Below, in pieces: positions 52,344-62,254 of a stretch of DNA of 64,000 bases. This DNA is from Fusarium oxysporum f. sp. lycopersici 4287. Its lineage: Eukaryota > Ascomycota > Sordariomycetes > Hypocreales > Nectriaceae. The stretch spans positions 1,220,028-1,284,027 of the forward strand of contig NC_031000.1 of NCBI RefSeq assembly GCF_000149955.1, given 5' to 3'. Numbering within the stretch: position 1 is the stretch's first letter; every line of letters begins with the position of its first letter. The notes under the pieces were generated by a model. The model made no database searches, was not told where the DNA came from, and was given only the letters and a program-made list of their open reading frames with translations. The position numbers and the translations under genes were made by a program.

Positions 52344-55280
52344 TTACGGCTCCTTCTTAGCCATTTTCATACCCCTTTCTCTGCAAAAGAACAGGAAGCG
52401 ACGCATTGTACGTGCTCGTGGGAAAGATGCCATGACATCGCCTCGAGGCTTGCCATCTGGAGCAAGCTCTCCGACATCCTTTTTCGTAATGATGTGAACG
52501 CGAAGTGCTTCGATACTCCACTCCATTTCCTCAATCTCTGCGATGTGGACATGGAAATCGATCTCGTCCCTAAACAAGCCCCACTTCGCAGGTTTCACGT
52601 CTTTGAGTACCTGATGTTGAAAGCATTGTATCTGACCTACCCAGGTCCAATACTGTGTAACATTGATGTGGCTGGTATATAATCGAGTCTTGACTACAGC
52701 AAGACGCCAATCATATTTAGTAATGCTGCCGCCACTGCATGAATCTGTATCGGACCAAGCCTCAAAATAAAATTCGTCGTGATCGGGGCGATAATGTGCA
52801 GGTGGCATGTATTTGGGCTTCTTGTTGAGGTGGGTGCTGAAGACTGGCTGAGGAGCAGGGGCCGGGATCGAGGCTGGAGTTCTGTAGCCTGAGGATATTT
52901 GACCAGGCAGAGGAGAGTGGTTGACGAAGGAATCTTCACGAGGCGTAGTAGTAACCGAGTGCATAGACTTGCGCTTTTGGGGGGGTTTGGGTATAGTGCT
53001 AGGGCTGCCATGGCTCAAGCGAGCTTTCATGGCTCCAGAAGGGCGTCCTATGTTTTCGAAGCCATGCTTATAACGAAGACTTGTGAGTTTTGAGTCATGA
53101 TAGAAGTCGTGAATTGTTCGTGGCAGGTTGAAATTGCGACCCTGAGTTTGAATCAGTTCGTGGAGACGTTGTCGCATCCAGTCAACCGGCGATATGTCAA
53201 GATTGAATTTTTCGAGCTCCGATATTGTCTCTGACAGGCGAAATAGGGTGTCATATGAGGTTATACCACCCTTGCCAGCCTGAATATATCTTTTACCTAA
53301 CAACTGATAAGGGCTGATGGGGCCCTTCTCGTGGAATTCGAGAATTTTTATACCACGATTGACCTGTCTGCCAATTTGATACTTTGAAGAGCCTCCCTTA
53401 TCCTGCTTAGGACCTGCTTCAATAGCAGCCTGATGCTTCTCGCGCCATCGAGCAAGCTGTGGCTCAATAAGTGTTTTGACGTTTGGCCAGTTGGCTTCCC
53501 AATAGGGGTGTTCCTCGTTAATCTTGACCAATGGCACCCCCGCAACGCATGCAGGATAAGTGTAAACAACTCCATCATTCTTGAGGACGATGTTCTCTCG
53601 GGTGATCTCTTCCAATAGTAGAGCAGGAGGAGACTCAGGAGGCTGTGATGAAGGATCAATGGGCAACGATGGTGGAGTTGGTCTTCCTCGTTCGCTGGAT
53701 GGAGGTCGACTTCTAATATTGGCCGGCGTAAACCCAGGAGTTATACGATACTCTTGTGTAGTATTCATCCGTTCAAGTTCTCGTGGTGTGTGGACCTGAA
53801 CAGAACCGCGATGGTCTTTGGTAGAGCCATCGAGCTCTGTTGATGGGTGGATAATGTCATGAGGGGAGTGGCGGGGGGCACTCGAAGGAAGCACAGAGCG
53901 TGGTGTCTCCAAGGGCCTGGGTTGAGGATAGATTGGTGTCGGTAAGGTCGAGTCCACGGGGTCAATCATACGTTCTGGAGCATAATCCGACCTGGGAGCC
54001 GTTGTCGGACGGCTTGGAGATCCGTGAGGTGAACCATAAATTGGTCTATGGGGCATTTCACGAGGACGTTCAGCGATTTGCACTGGTGCTACTTCGGCAG
54101 TTCGTTCTGGGGCCCTTGCAGCAATCACATCATGGAACCGGTCATTGGATCGGACCAGAATTCGCTCGGTTTGGGGCTCAGGGCGCCGTTCTGGCTGTCG
54201 TGTTGTAGTCCATTCTGCCTGACACTCAGTCACTCGTACAGGGTGAGGCTCAATTGATCGTTCAGGCCGTCGCTCAGGTTGCTGTTCGTGTTGTCGCTCG
54301 GGCTGTGGCTCAATCTGTCTATCCGGTTGTCTCCCAGGCTGTCGTTCAGGGAATCTTTCAAGTGTACGCTGTAGAACGGGCTGTGGTGAAGGTGGTCGAG
54401 AGGGCACAGGGATCTCCTGCTCGACTTGCTGTGGTTCTGGTTGACGTGCTGGCTCAGGCCTTGGCTGAACTTCAACTGTCGGATGTATTGTTTCCGAAGA
54501 ACGGCCTGCGGGAGTCTGTTGAACTCCTTCTTCCAGCTGTTTCTTCCGCCGTGCTCTCTCCCTCGAGGCAAGTATGTCAATTGTGTCCCCTGAAGCACCG
54601 TGGCATCCCTGACGATTCCATTCACAGTTGCCGCATTTCTGAAAGAGATCTCCGCCGACAATAATGCAGTCATCAAAGGCGCCTTGGTTCTTGTCGCATG
54701 ACTGGCATCTCTTGGCCTGAATTTCTCCTGTAGCTTGAATCATACAAGAGAGCCATTTGACCCCCTTCGCCTCAGTTCGTTCGTAAATGCTCGTAAGATG
54801 TCTAGCGTTGAAGCGCCGTCCTCGGCGAATCTTGACAGGTCTTTGTATCTCCAATTCTTGGATTCCCTCAACCCATTGGTTCCAAGGCTCGATCTGTTCC
54901 ACGGGTCCGATCACGTTTCCATCAGCGTCAACAACATCAACGAGGGTCTCGGCTGCCTCATTATCATGATGCTCAATGCCTTCCATACGACCATCATCTA
55001 CTTCATCGGGTCTGTCGACTACCGTTGCAGTGCCATTAGTAGGCTCTATTCGTGGGATCGGCCCGTTAAACGCTGAGGATAGCTCTGGCAACACTTCAGG
55101 CAGAACAATTCCTTCTGAGTCGGGTCCGAGATCGTCTGGAGCATCAGGATCCTCCCCTCTCTTTTGTCTGAAGAATCGGCGCATCTTGAACCAAATATCA
55201 TGCAGCGTTTCTGCTCTCTTCTGACGTTGACGCGCAGTAGTCTTGCTCAATGCGCTCGAGTCGGTTGGCCTTCTCCTCAC
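52344..55280 (-). CDS. Large DUF3716-like zinc-binding protein with Pro/Glu/Arg/Gln repeats
   Basis: 978-codon open frame; the first ATG inside it is at 55184 (MRRFFRQKRGED), giving about 946 aa. Residues near 190-240 hold CQSCDKNQGAFDDCIIVGGD and CGNCEWNRQGC, the pattern of the fungal DUF3716 cysteine domain. A long disordered part follows with PERQPGRQPDRQIEP-like tetrapeptide repeats. About 540-800 is a globular segment (EEITRENIVLKNDGVVYTYP, EHPYWEANWPNVKTLIEPQL, KGPISPYQLLGKRYIQAGKG). The C-terminal 130 residues are ordered and beta-rich (EFYFEAWSDTDSC, WRLAVVKTRLYTSHINVTQY). No enzyme motif is seen. Its upstream part overlaps the coiled-coil ORF in another frame, so one protein may have been split. 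Confidence 0.6.
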   Translation of the reverse strand: MRRRPTDSSALSKTTARQRQKRAETLHDIWFKMRRFFRQKRGEDPDAPDDLGPDSEGIVLPEVLPELSSAFNGPIPRIEPTNGTATVVDRPDEVDDGRMEGIEHHDNEAAETLVDVVDADGNVIGPVEQIEPWNQWVEGIQELEIQRPVKIRRGRRFNARHLTSIYERTEAKGVKWLSCMIQATGEIQAKRCQSCDKNQGAFDDCIIVGGDLFQKCGNCEWNRQGCHGASGDTIDILASRERARRKKQLEEGVQQTPAGRSSETIHPTVEVQPRPEPARQPEPQQVEQEIPVPSRPPSPQPVLQRTLERFPERQPGRQPDRQIEPQPERQHEQQPERRPERSIEPHPVRVTECQAEWTTTRQPERRPEPQTERILVRSNDRFHDVIAARAPERTAEVAPVQIAERPREMPHRPIYGSPHGSPSRPTTAPRSDYAPERMIDPVDSTLPTPIYPQPRPLETPRSVLPSSAPRHSPHDIIHPSTELDGSTKDHRGSVQVHTPRELERMNTTQEYRITPGFTPANIRSRPPSSERGRPTPPSLPIDPSSQPPESPPALLLEEITRENIVLKNDGVVYTYPACVAGVPLVKINEEHPYWEANWPNVKTLIEPQLARWREKHQAAIEAGPKQDKGGSSKYQIGRQVNRGIKILEFHEKGPISPYQLLGKRYIQAGKGGITSYDTLFRLSETISELEKFNLDISPVDWMRQRLHELIQTQGRNFNLPRTIHDFYHDSKLTSLRYKHGFENIGRPSGAMKARLSHGSPSTIPKPPQKRKSMHSVTTTPREDSFVNHSPLPGQISSGYRTPASIPAPAPQPVFSTHLNKKPKYMPPAHYRPDHDEFYFEAWSDTDSCSGGSITKYDWRLAVVKTRLYTSHINVTQYWTWVGQIQCFQHQVLKDVKPAKWGLFRDEIDFHVHIAEIEEMEWSIEALRVHIITKKDVGELAPDGKPRGDVMASFPRARTMRRFLFFCRERGMKMAKKEP

Positions 55281-55554
55281 ACTCCTCAGTGGTGCGTGCC
55301 AGTTCCGCCTCGACTTTGGCGAGTTCCCTAGCTAATCGGGATTGAGATTCTTTCAGTTGACTTCGCTGCCCTGTGAGATCACTGAACTTCAACCGAACTT
55401 CATTAATTGAGAGCTGGAAATCTTTCTCGATCTTTTTGTTCTCGGAATCCTTCTTGCTGCGGAGGTTAACCCAGAAATTGCGTTCTGTCTCATCCCAGAT
55501 AGCCTTTTGCTCCACCTTTGGGAGAGAGTCCCAGACATCTTCCCCTGTGGCCAT
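55198..55554 (-). CDS. Coiled-coil ORF overlapping the DUF3716 gene
   Basis: 118 aa from ATG at 55554 (MATGEDVWDSLPKVEQKAIW). Most of it is a charged coiled coil (KKIEKDFQLSINEVRLKFSD, SRLARELAKVEAELARTTEE). It ends inside the start of the next frame, with an 83-nt overlap. I looked for an intron joining the two frames and found no pair with a good acceptor in phase. So it is a separate small protein, the N-terminus of the DUF3716 protein lost by a frameshift, or a real frameshift site. Confidence 0.5.
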   Translation of the reverse strand: MATGEDVWDSLPKVEQKAIWDETERNFWVNLRSKKDSENKKIEKDFQLSINEVRLKFSDLTGQRSQLKESQSRLARELAKVEAELARTTEECEEKANRLERIEQDYCASTSEESRNAA

Positions 55555-55948
55555 CTTTCGAGGAACTCACAGCTCTTGATGCGTTCTTGTAGCGTAGGAA
55601 CAGTGCTCAGAAGATAGCTTGCTCAAAATGAAGCGAAGAGAGAAGTTGATATAGAGAGCTAGGGGGAAGGGTTAGTCAGGAGTAAGAATAGATGAAAGAA
55701 TGTGTTGAATGAAGGAGTTTGAATGCAGAAGGGATGTAGTGACAAGGCTTGGACTATGATAGTTGTGGATGTTTAAGCGGTGGCTCGGGCATAAGAAGCA
55801 TTAAAAGTCCCAAGTGCCATTTCTGACGGGAATGTCTGGTGCCGACGCGGAACGTCCGCAGTCATTTGAACTGTTACGTGCTACGCGTCGGATGTGGAAT
55901 GCATCTGAGTTAAAGCGCGTTCAGAACACCCAAGTGGGGTTGAAAGAT
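55555..55948. other. Promoter region of the coiled-coil/DUF3716 locus
   Basis: About 390 bases with no gene, between the ORF start and the LTR-like repeat. Confidence 0.4.
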
Positions 55949-56176
55949 GTTAGATTGGCGGATGGGAATTGTTAAATACGCGAATGGGGTTGATGTCCAA
56001 CTAAAATGAGGTTAATTTTCACACTTGAGGATCAATCTATCCCCCAGGAGCTCGTCCTTCTTTTTTGTCTCTGTTCTTTTTCTTCCAAGTGTTTTTCCCC
56101 GCCACCTGGTATTGATATATCCGGGGACCCACAAAATACACGTTTCTTTTATCGAGGCGCTATCATTAATCTAACA
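55949..56176 (+). repeat. Solo-LTR-like repeat, copy 2
   Basis: 228 bp that begins TGTTAGATTGGCGGATGG and ends CATTAATCTAACA, so the ends are 9-bp inverted repeats (TGTTAGATT/AATCTAACA) as in LTRs. It matches 31382-31605 in reverse. No 5-bp target duplication (AAAGA left, GGAAT right) and no internal part. Confidence 0.6.
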
Positions 56177-58149
56177 GGAATGGGCTCCACTTTCCTTTAT
56201 TACAATATTATTCTTGTATCCAGAAAAGGAGGGGGAATTGTACCAACCCCACCCTGACAGACTGATCAGAAAAATCAAGTCGACAATCAATAACATCACC
56301 ACATTCGGGTCCACATCTTAATACACTCACCCCATCGTATAGCTGCGTATCTCACATTGTATCTGGCGTCAGTTAGCACTCGATGGAATAGGTGCAAGGT
56401 GCGCGATGTACCGATTTGTAATGAGGAGACCTGCTGGTACTTATACCACCGCATAATTTAGGAGGCGGTAGAAGTACCTCTTGTTCTTTGCATTTTAATT
56501 GACTATGACCCGTCATCGTGACCTAATTCCGGCCTGTTGGGCCCTTAGGAGATAATTGCTTTTGGTACGTAGGACTAGAATGTCAGCAGGTGCAGCTAAG
56601 AACAAAAGCCCGAAATGGAGCCCTCTTACGGAGGTCAACGACAATGAGGAGAAGAGGAAGCGGCCTAAGGTGCGTAGTTTACGGTAGACTACCTTCGGAC
56701 ACCATATCTATAATATTGCAATTTATCAAAGTAAATATCGCGGCGACTTCTATCACCCCCTACTTTAGCAGAGGAGTTTTGTTCCATTTTTTTGGTGCAT
56801 TTTGATTAGCCATAACCCCTCGTCGCGACCACCATGTAGGTCCCCGAGATGGTCGATTTGATAGCCATATTGACAAATCGCCGGAATAGCCCCACTCCTT
56901 GATATTTGTCCTCGTGACGAGTATAAATCAATGATGCCTTGACTCAACGCCCTCCCACCATCAAACCTGATGGAAGTCTTGGTTTTCGTAGAGCACGGCT
57001 CTACAGCTTTCGCTCCAAAACATCCTAATCTATGGTCCAGGGCATGTATACGGTGTTACTAACCTTAAGAGTGCTGCCGCTGAAGCTTCATAATGATATA
57101 ATAGACTCCTAGGTATATCCTTGCTCGGTGGATGCAACCAAGAGCTGGAAATGTGGTGGGGAGGGACATTTATGCAATGAATGCAACGCTAGCGCCGGGT
57201 TTCCTTCGCATAGCATTGCCATAAACAGATATCTCACGACAAGCATCGCATATATACAGAAATCTGTTCGCTTAAATATTCTAATCAGTTGTGATCAGTA
57301 TGTGTAAATAATGGAAAATAGCCCTTACAAACTCTTCACGTGTGTAAATTTTTCATTTAGTACTTCAATTTAGTTATATACAGTTAGAATAATATCAGCA
57401 ACGTTTACAGAGAAAACTCTGTTGCAACAAGATAATAAATCAAGTGGCGAAGGTACGTTGTCAGCCCAGAGACCGTATTACGCAAATATTGGGATTGTCA
57501 ATCGCTTGTCACTCTGAGACCTGACACCAAGCGATTAATCTGGTTATAAATCAAGATTGGCCCCAACTTCAAACCTATGCATCAAATTTCAATATCATCA
57601 TTTTTATCCACCACTGCTCGCAGTCAAACCGCCAATATGTCTTATAGGAGGGATTCGCCAGTCAGGGATATTCACGCAGAAGGTGTGACTCTCGAGATGA
57701 CCGACTCACAAGAGTTCCGCTAGCGGAATCCTGACCCTGTTATTTACAACGGATCCAGAATTAATACGAGGAGGGAAAGCCCTTATAAAACTACTGCTCT
57801 TAGAGCTAATTTCCTCTAAAAACTACTGTCGGATATAGTCTTCTTCCTTGCGTATTTCCTAATATTAATACCTAGTTATGGTTATTACTCTCTGTAATAA
57901 TTGAGAGACAAGTAATAGAGACTCTGATGACCTTCCCTGACTTGGTGAGCCCCTTGTATAGCCCTTGTTTATCTATATTGTAAACTCGATCTGATCCGAT
58001 AGAGAGACTATATACCGCATCGCCTAGATCGGCGTAGAATCGTTATATGGCTTCCGGGAGCAGTTTCTTAGAATAAGTGGCTTCTAGAGATATAGATGGC
58101 TTTGTTTTGACTCCTGGGTTGTGTTATAGGAATTGGTGTACCTATTGCT
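56177..58149. other. Gene-poor tract, no gene seen
   Basis: Almost 2 kb. A weak direct repeat of about 45 bases (near 56480-56525 and 56780-56832; TGCATTTT(A/G)ATT and TGACC/CGACC parts) suggests an old duplication. A perfect palindrome TTCCGCTAGCGGAA lies at 57715-57728. No coding region is supported. Confidence 0.45.
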
Positions 58150-58460
58150 TGCTTGCCGGCGCGGCTTCTTTGTCAGGGTGGGCAATTATCGCGGCAATAT
58201 CACGTAGCTTATACTTCGAAAGAGCATGCATATAGGCTTCTTCGTGAAGGAGGAATGTGACTAAGTGTTTCTCTTATAAAGGCGATAGCATTGGGCTTTT
58301 TCCTGCGTTCTTTGTGCAGTCTACGCGCCTCTGATGCGACTGCGAATTATCGACTTATAAATCCCGTACTGTTTTGCGAGACTGCGAGTTTTCGTCTTCC
58401 TGGACTTTTTAGAGAATTTTAATTAGTTTCGCTTCATGATCAGGGTTCAATGGACTTAGG
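58150..58460 (-). pseudogene. Pogo-like transposase N-terminal relic
   Basis: One minus-strand frame reads SPLNPDHEAKLIKIL, stop, KVQEDENSQSRKTVRDL, stop, VDNSQSHQRRVDCTKNAGKS, then after another stop EKHLVTFLLHEEAYMHALSK and YKLRDIAAIIA. This is the psq helix-turn-helix and linker of pogo-type transposases with three TAA stops. The catalytic domain was not found to the left. Heavy decay and AT-richness of the surroundings fit a very old copy. Confidence 0.55.
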
Positions 58461-59671
58461 GTAAAGATCTGAATGTATTTGATAATAATTGGTCTAGATA
58501 GGATTGTGTTGTGATGATGGAAGGAGTGTCAGCACTAGTGTGTGGAAAGAGTGGTCTTGGCACTATCTGTTTAAATAGGATCTTATTGGTTACTGTAGGC
58601 AGGGGTATGGGATATAGCTTTATCAGCTAGCTACCCTATACTTGCGGATTCTTGATGTTTGTGGCCGATAAATAGCCTTTTAAGTGATTAAAACTTATTT
58701 CCCGGCTAGATCCAGGCTTTCTAGTGGTTTCTCTATTATTTGGCGTATATTTCAGTTAGTGCATCACTATGGTGGAGTTTTGGTGTGACAAGATGCTCTT
58801 TTCACCTTTCTGGACATGTATCCCAATCGGGAACCTAAAGCTTAATATACATTTCTTTTATCTCTATATCTCCCTTTTATCTCTAGACCCATCTCCTCTC
58901 TTTTACCTCATAAGTTATATCCTTAGTTAGAAGAAAACACCCCGGTAGAATAGCTTAGATGGTAAATACTAACCCTATCCCAACCCTAAGCTACGAGCCG
59001 GGTAATCGACAAAGTGTAAGAAAGGAACAGTCTGGGGAGGCGGGAAGATTGGCTCCGGTAGGGACGGAAATGTCAACACTTAGATAGATACAGAGCTTGG
59101 CGTCCATTGCGACTTTGGCCGTAATGACTGTCATGTTGGCGTGAGAAGCATAGCCTTGATATCATAAAATCATGTAGAACCAGCGAGTGTACCTGGAATT
59201 TAGTGTTGAGAATAACAACACTGGCCTCATAAGCCCCGAATGAAATTCCCGCATGCCTCCTTGATAGACATGTTCGTATCTAACAGCGGCATGCCATCTG
59301 TAAAAGTATGAGAATAAATCTCTCATTTAGAACATAGATACCGAAAAGATACGACAGTAGAGCTGGCTCAGGGTTAATACATGGCATGTTTGTGATCGCC
59401 TGTGGCGCGGGAATAGCGTATTGTGTGCAAACCTGAAACTCCTTTAATATAATGTAATCATGAGGATCATCAATAATCCACAAGACATCCCATGTTCATG
59501 AAGGAGGATACAGACATGCAAGATGTGCCTGCTGTAAGGTTGTACAGGCTGTCGTTAGAGGTCTCATAACTCAGTTCGTCCACTACTGTTGGGTGAATAA
59601 CTCTAAGCTCCCGTAGCTGGGTAATGATGGGACGATAATATGGCATGAGATTGTCCTAGGGTCGTATTTCT
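58461..59671. other. Gene-poor tract, no gene seen
   Basis: AT-rich, 1.2 kb, possibly including the decayed end of the pogo relic. No coding region is supported. Confidence 0.4.
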
Positions 59672-59673
59672 TA

Positions 59674-61900
59674 CCATCCAGGACCACCAAGTGGGCACCC
59701 CCACCTAATGGACCACCAAAATTTCAATTTTCCCATACAAACTCCGAATTTCCAAGTACATCGCATTCAGCCAAGAACGTAGATACTCGCAAACCTATAC
59801 CAATGTTGTATAGCAGTTTTCACGAAATTTTAATATCGGCTTAACTTTTCCCCGTTCCGCCTCGTGGTCTAGTTTTCTAGCCCTTTGAATTTTGTCGCAT
59901 TTCTCCTCATCTACCCTACGCGACTCCATCCACTTGAGCCGAATTTTCACGTAATTTTCTTGCCGGAACTCCTTCCGCAATGGTTCGCCGTGTTTATACC
60001 GAAGATGACGTAGCTGAGGCTATACTCGATATTACTGATAGAGGCCTATCACAGACGGGGGTGGCCCAGAAACGTGGAGTACCTCGGTCGACCCTTTCTG
60101 GGCGACTTTCTGGTCAAGCGAGCAGGAATGAACGGATCCAGGCCCACCAGCGTATTTCAAAGAGCCAGGAGGAGACGCTTATTCGTTGGGTGCTGCGACA
60201 AGAGTCTCTGGGCTATGCTCTCTCGCACAGCCAGCTCCATGCGTGTGTCGAGGCCATCCTCAAACAACAAGGCGATAATAAGCCTCTGGGCAAGCACTAG
60301 ACCACCAGGTTCGTCAAGCGTCACCTACAACTATCTACCAAGCCTTGACAACGCCAGGAAGCCGCCAGATTTAACGGATTTACTCCGAAGGCGGTCAATT
60401 GGTACTTCGATATCAGGGAGAACGAGTACGGCTGGATCAAGCCTGAGAACACAGTTAACGTGGACGAGGGCGGCATAATGGCGGGTTTCGGTAAGTCTTC
60501 TATAAGTACTCTATGGGTTTTTATAGGGCATAGCTAATTGGTTGTCCATGAGGCCTGGACAGCCTCGTGATCGGGAGCTCTGACCCGAAGAAGAAGGCGA
60601 TGTTGAAAGGCGTTCAGTCGCGCACCTGGACTTCGTTTATTGAGGCTGTCACCGCAACTGGCCGTGCTTTGAAACTGGGAATTATCTTTAAAGGAAAAGA
60701 TCTGCAGAAGCAGTGGTTTCTTAACGAATTCGAATTGATAGCGGACTGGCACTACATCACATCGCCAAACGGCTGGACAGACAACCATATTGCTCTCGAG
60801 TGGTTGAAGGACGTTTATCTACCACAAACGGAGCCTCGTGATGCATCGGATGCGAGACTTGTTATCCTTGACGGTCACGGGAGCTATGCGCAGGTGAACA
60901 CTTGGGTGTTTTCGCCGCAGAGTTACCCGCTATAGGGCCATTAACAAGCAGTCAGGACGAGTGGATGGCGACGTGCTTTCTGAACAACGTCTGCTGCTGT
61001 TACCTACCAGCATATTGTTCCCATGGTCTACAACCGTTAGACAATGGAATTTTTAATGTCATCAAAGGTGCGTATCGGAAAGAACTCCAAAACCTGGCTA
61101 GTTTGACCGATTCTGCGCCGGTTGACAAAGTCAACTTTATTCGGGCATACGCGAAAACGAGGGAGGTGGGCATGAGGAAGGAGATTATCTTATCCGGCTG
61201 GAGGTTTACTGGAAATTGGCCAATAAATCGTTACAAAGCTCTAGCACATCCTGAAATTCAATCGGACAAAGAAAAACTGCTGGAAGAGTTCAAGACGCCG
61301 AGCCCTCCTCAACTGCACTCAGATGATACGCCGAAAACGAGCCGGCAAGTGAGGGAAATGGCCAAGCACCGAAGTCGTCCGACCAGGCGGAAGTACAGTA
61401 AGATCGCAAAGGGACTGGAAGCTTTAGAGATGAAGGTTGCCGTTCAGAATGCGCGGATTACTGGCCTCGAGGAGCAGATGGCTCAGCTGCGGCGAGGGAA
61501 GAAAAGAAAGGCGGTACCGAACCCGAACCGACGATTCATGGCTCTAGCGGAGGCTCTAGCGACTGGAGGAGCTCTTCCCGATTCAAAAGAGGCAGAAATA
61601 GAGGTGGATGTGGATGAGGAGGTCAAGTCGATGATTGAGGTGGGTGTCGGGTTAGAGGACGAACGTGAGGACTTTACGGTCATAACAAAGCACTGCCAGC
61701 GCACACGAAGCCGTCGGGAGGTCAAAAAACCACGCAGAGAGTAAAATCCAAATAACTTTATAGAAACTCTCTTTAAAGCCTCGTCTATTAATTGAGAATC
61801 GGGCCTGTTTTTGCGGACATCAATATTTGGATTTTGTATGGGAAGATCGAAATTTTGGTGGTCCATTAGGTGGTGGTGCCCACTAGGTGGTCCTGGATGG
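59674..61900 (+). mobile_element. Pogo-type DNA transposon with complete ends
   Basis: 2227 bp with inverted ends of about 65 bp: CCATCCAGGACCACC(A/T)AGTG on both sides, continuing through CACCTAATGGACCACCAAAA to CCCATACAAA. TA lies on each side (59672-59673 and 61901-61902). Direct GGACCACC units occur twice in each end. One transposase gene with two introns fills it. It is a different family from the Fot1-like elements at the left and at 34.8 kb. Confidence 0.93.
59980..61744 (+). pseudogene. Pogo-type DD35D transposase, spliced, two premature stops
   Basis: Start MVRRVYTEDDVAEAILDITD with a psq helix-turn-helix. Two 62-nt introns (60491-60552, GTAAGT...ATGAG; 60894-60955, GTGAAC...TCAG) restore one 546-codon frame. 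With them removed the catalytic Asp appear as NVDEGGIMAGF, LVILDGHGSYAQ and HGLQPLDNGIF, and the last two are exactly 35 residues apart, which supports the splicing. In-frame stops at 60298-60300 (TAG) and 60346-60348 (TGA) lie in the CENP-B-type domain, both explained by one transition. The C-terminus is a coiled coil (KGLEALEMKVAVQNARITGL) and basic/acidic tail. It would be intact without those two codons. Confidence 0.85.
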
Positions 61901-61902
61901 TA

Positions 61903-62254
61903 CATAGTAGTTCCAGCATATGAACAAATTTCAGAAGGATCCTAGCCAGCCGTGTATGAAGATTACCGGTATTGCATCAGGGCGGGAAGAGAAAAGTGCC
62001 ATGAAGTGTACGCGTAATTCAACAACTTTAAGGTGCTCAACAGTCGTCCGAAAATTAGGCAGCGAGTTCATACGCTCCTCGTAGATACGCCAGTCAAATT
62101 GGTTTAGCCATGCTTTCTTCGCCTTGACTAACCATTCTCATGGAAGGCCAAATTACCCATCAGCTTATTGATTAGCCGATTCTGCTTGGATAGTTGGGAT
62201 CACTCAGAAGATACGTTAAGATATTATACAATTGTTCCGCATTTCATCTCGTTA
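61903..62254. other. Intergenic, no gene seen
   Basis: About 350 bases between the pogo element and the 3' end of the GPCR gene. Nothing recognised. Confidence 0.4.
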
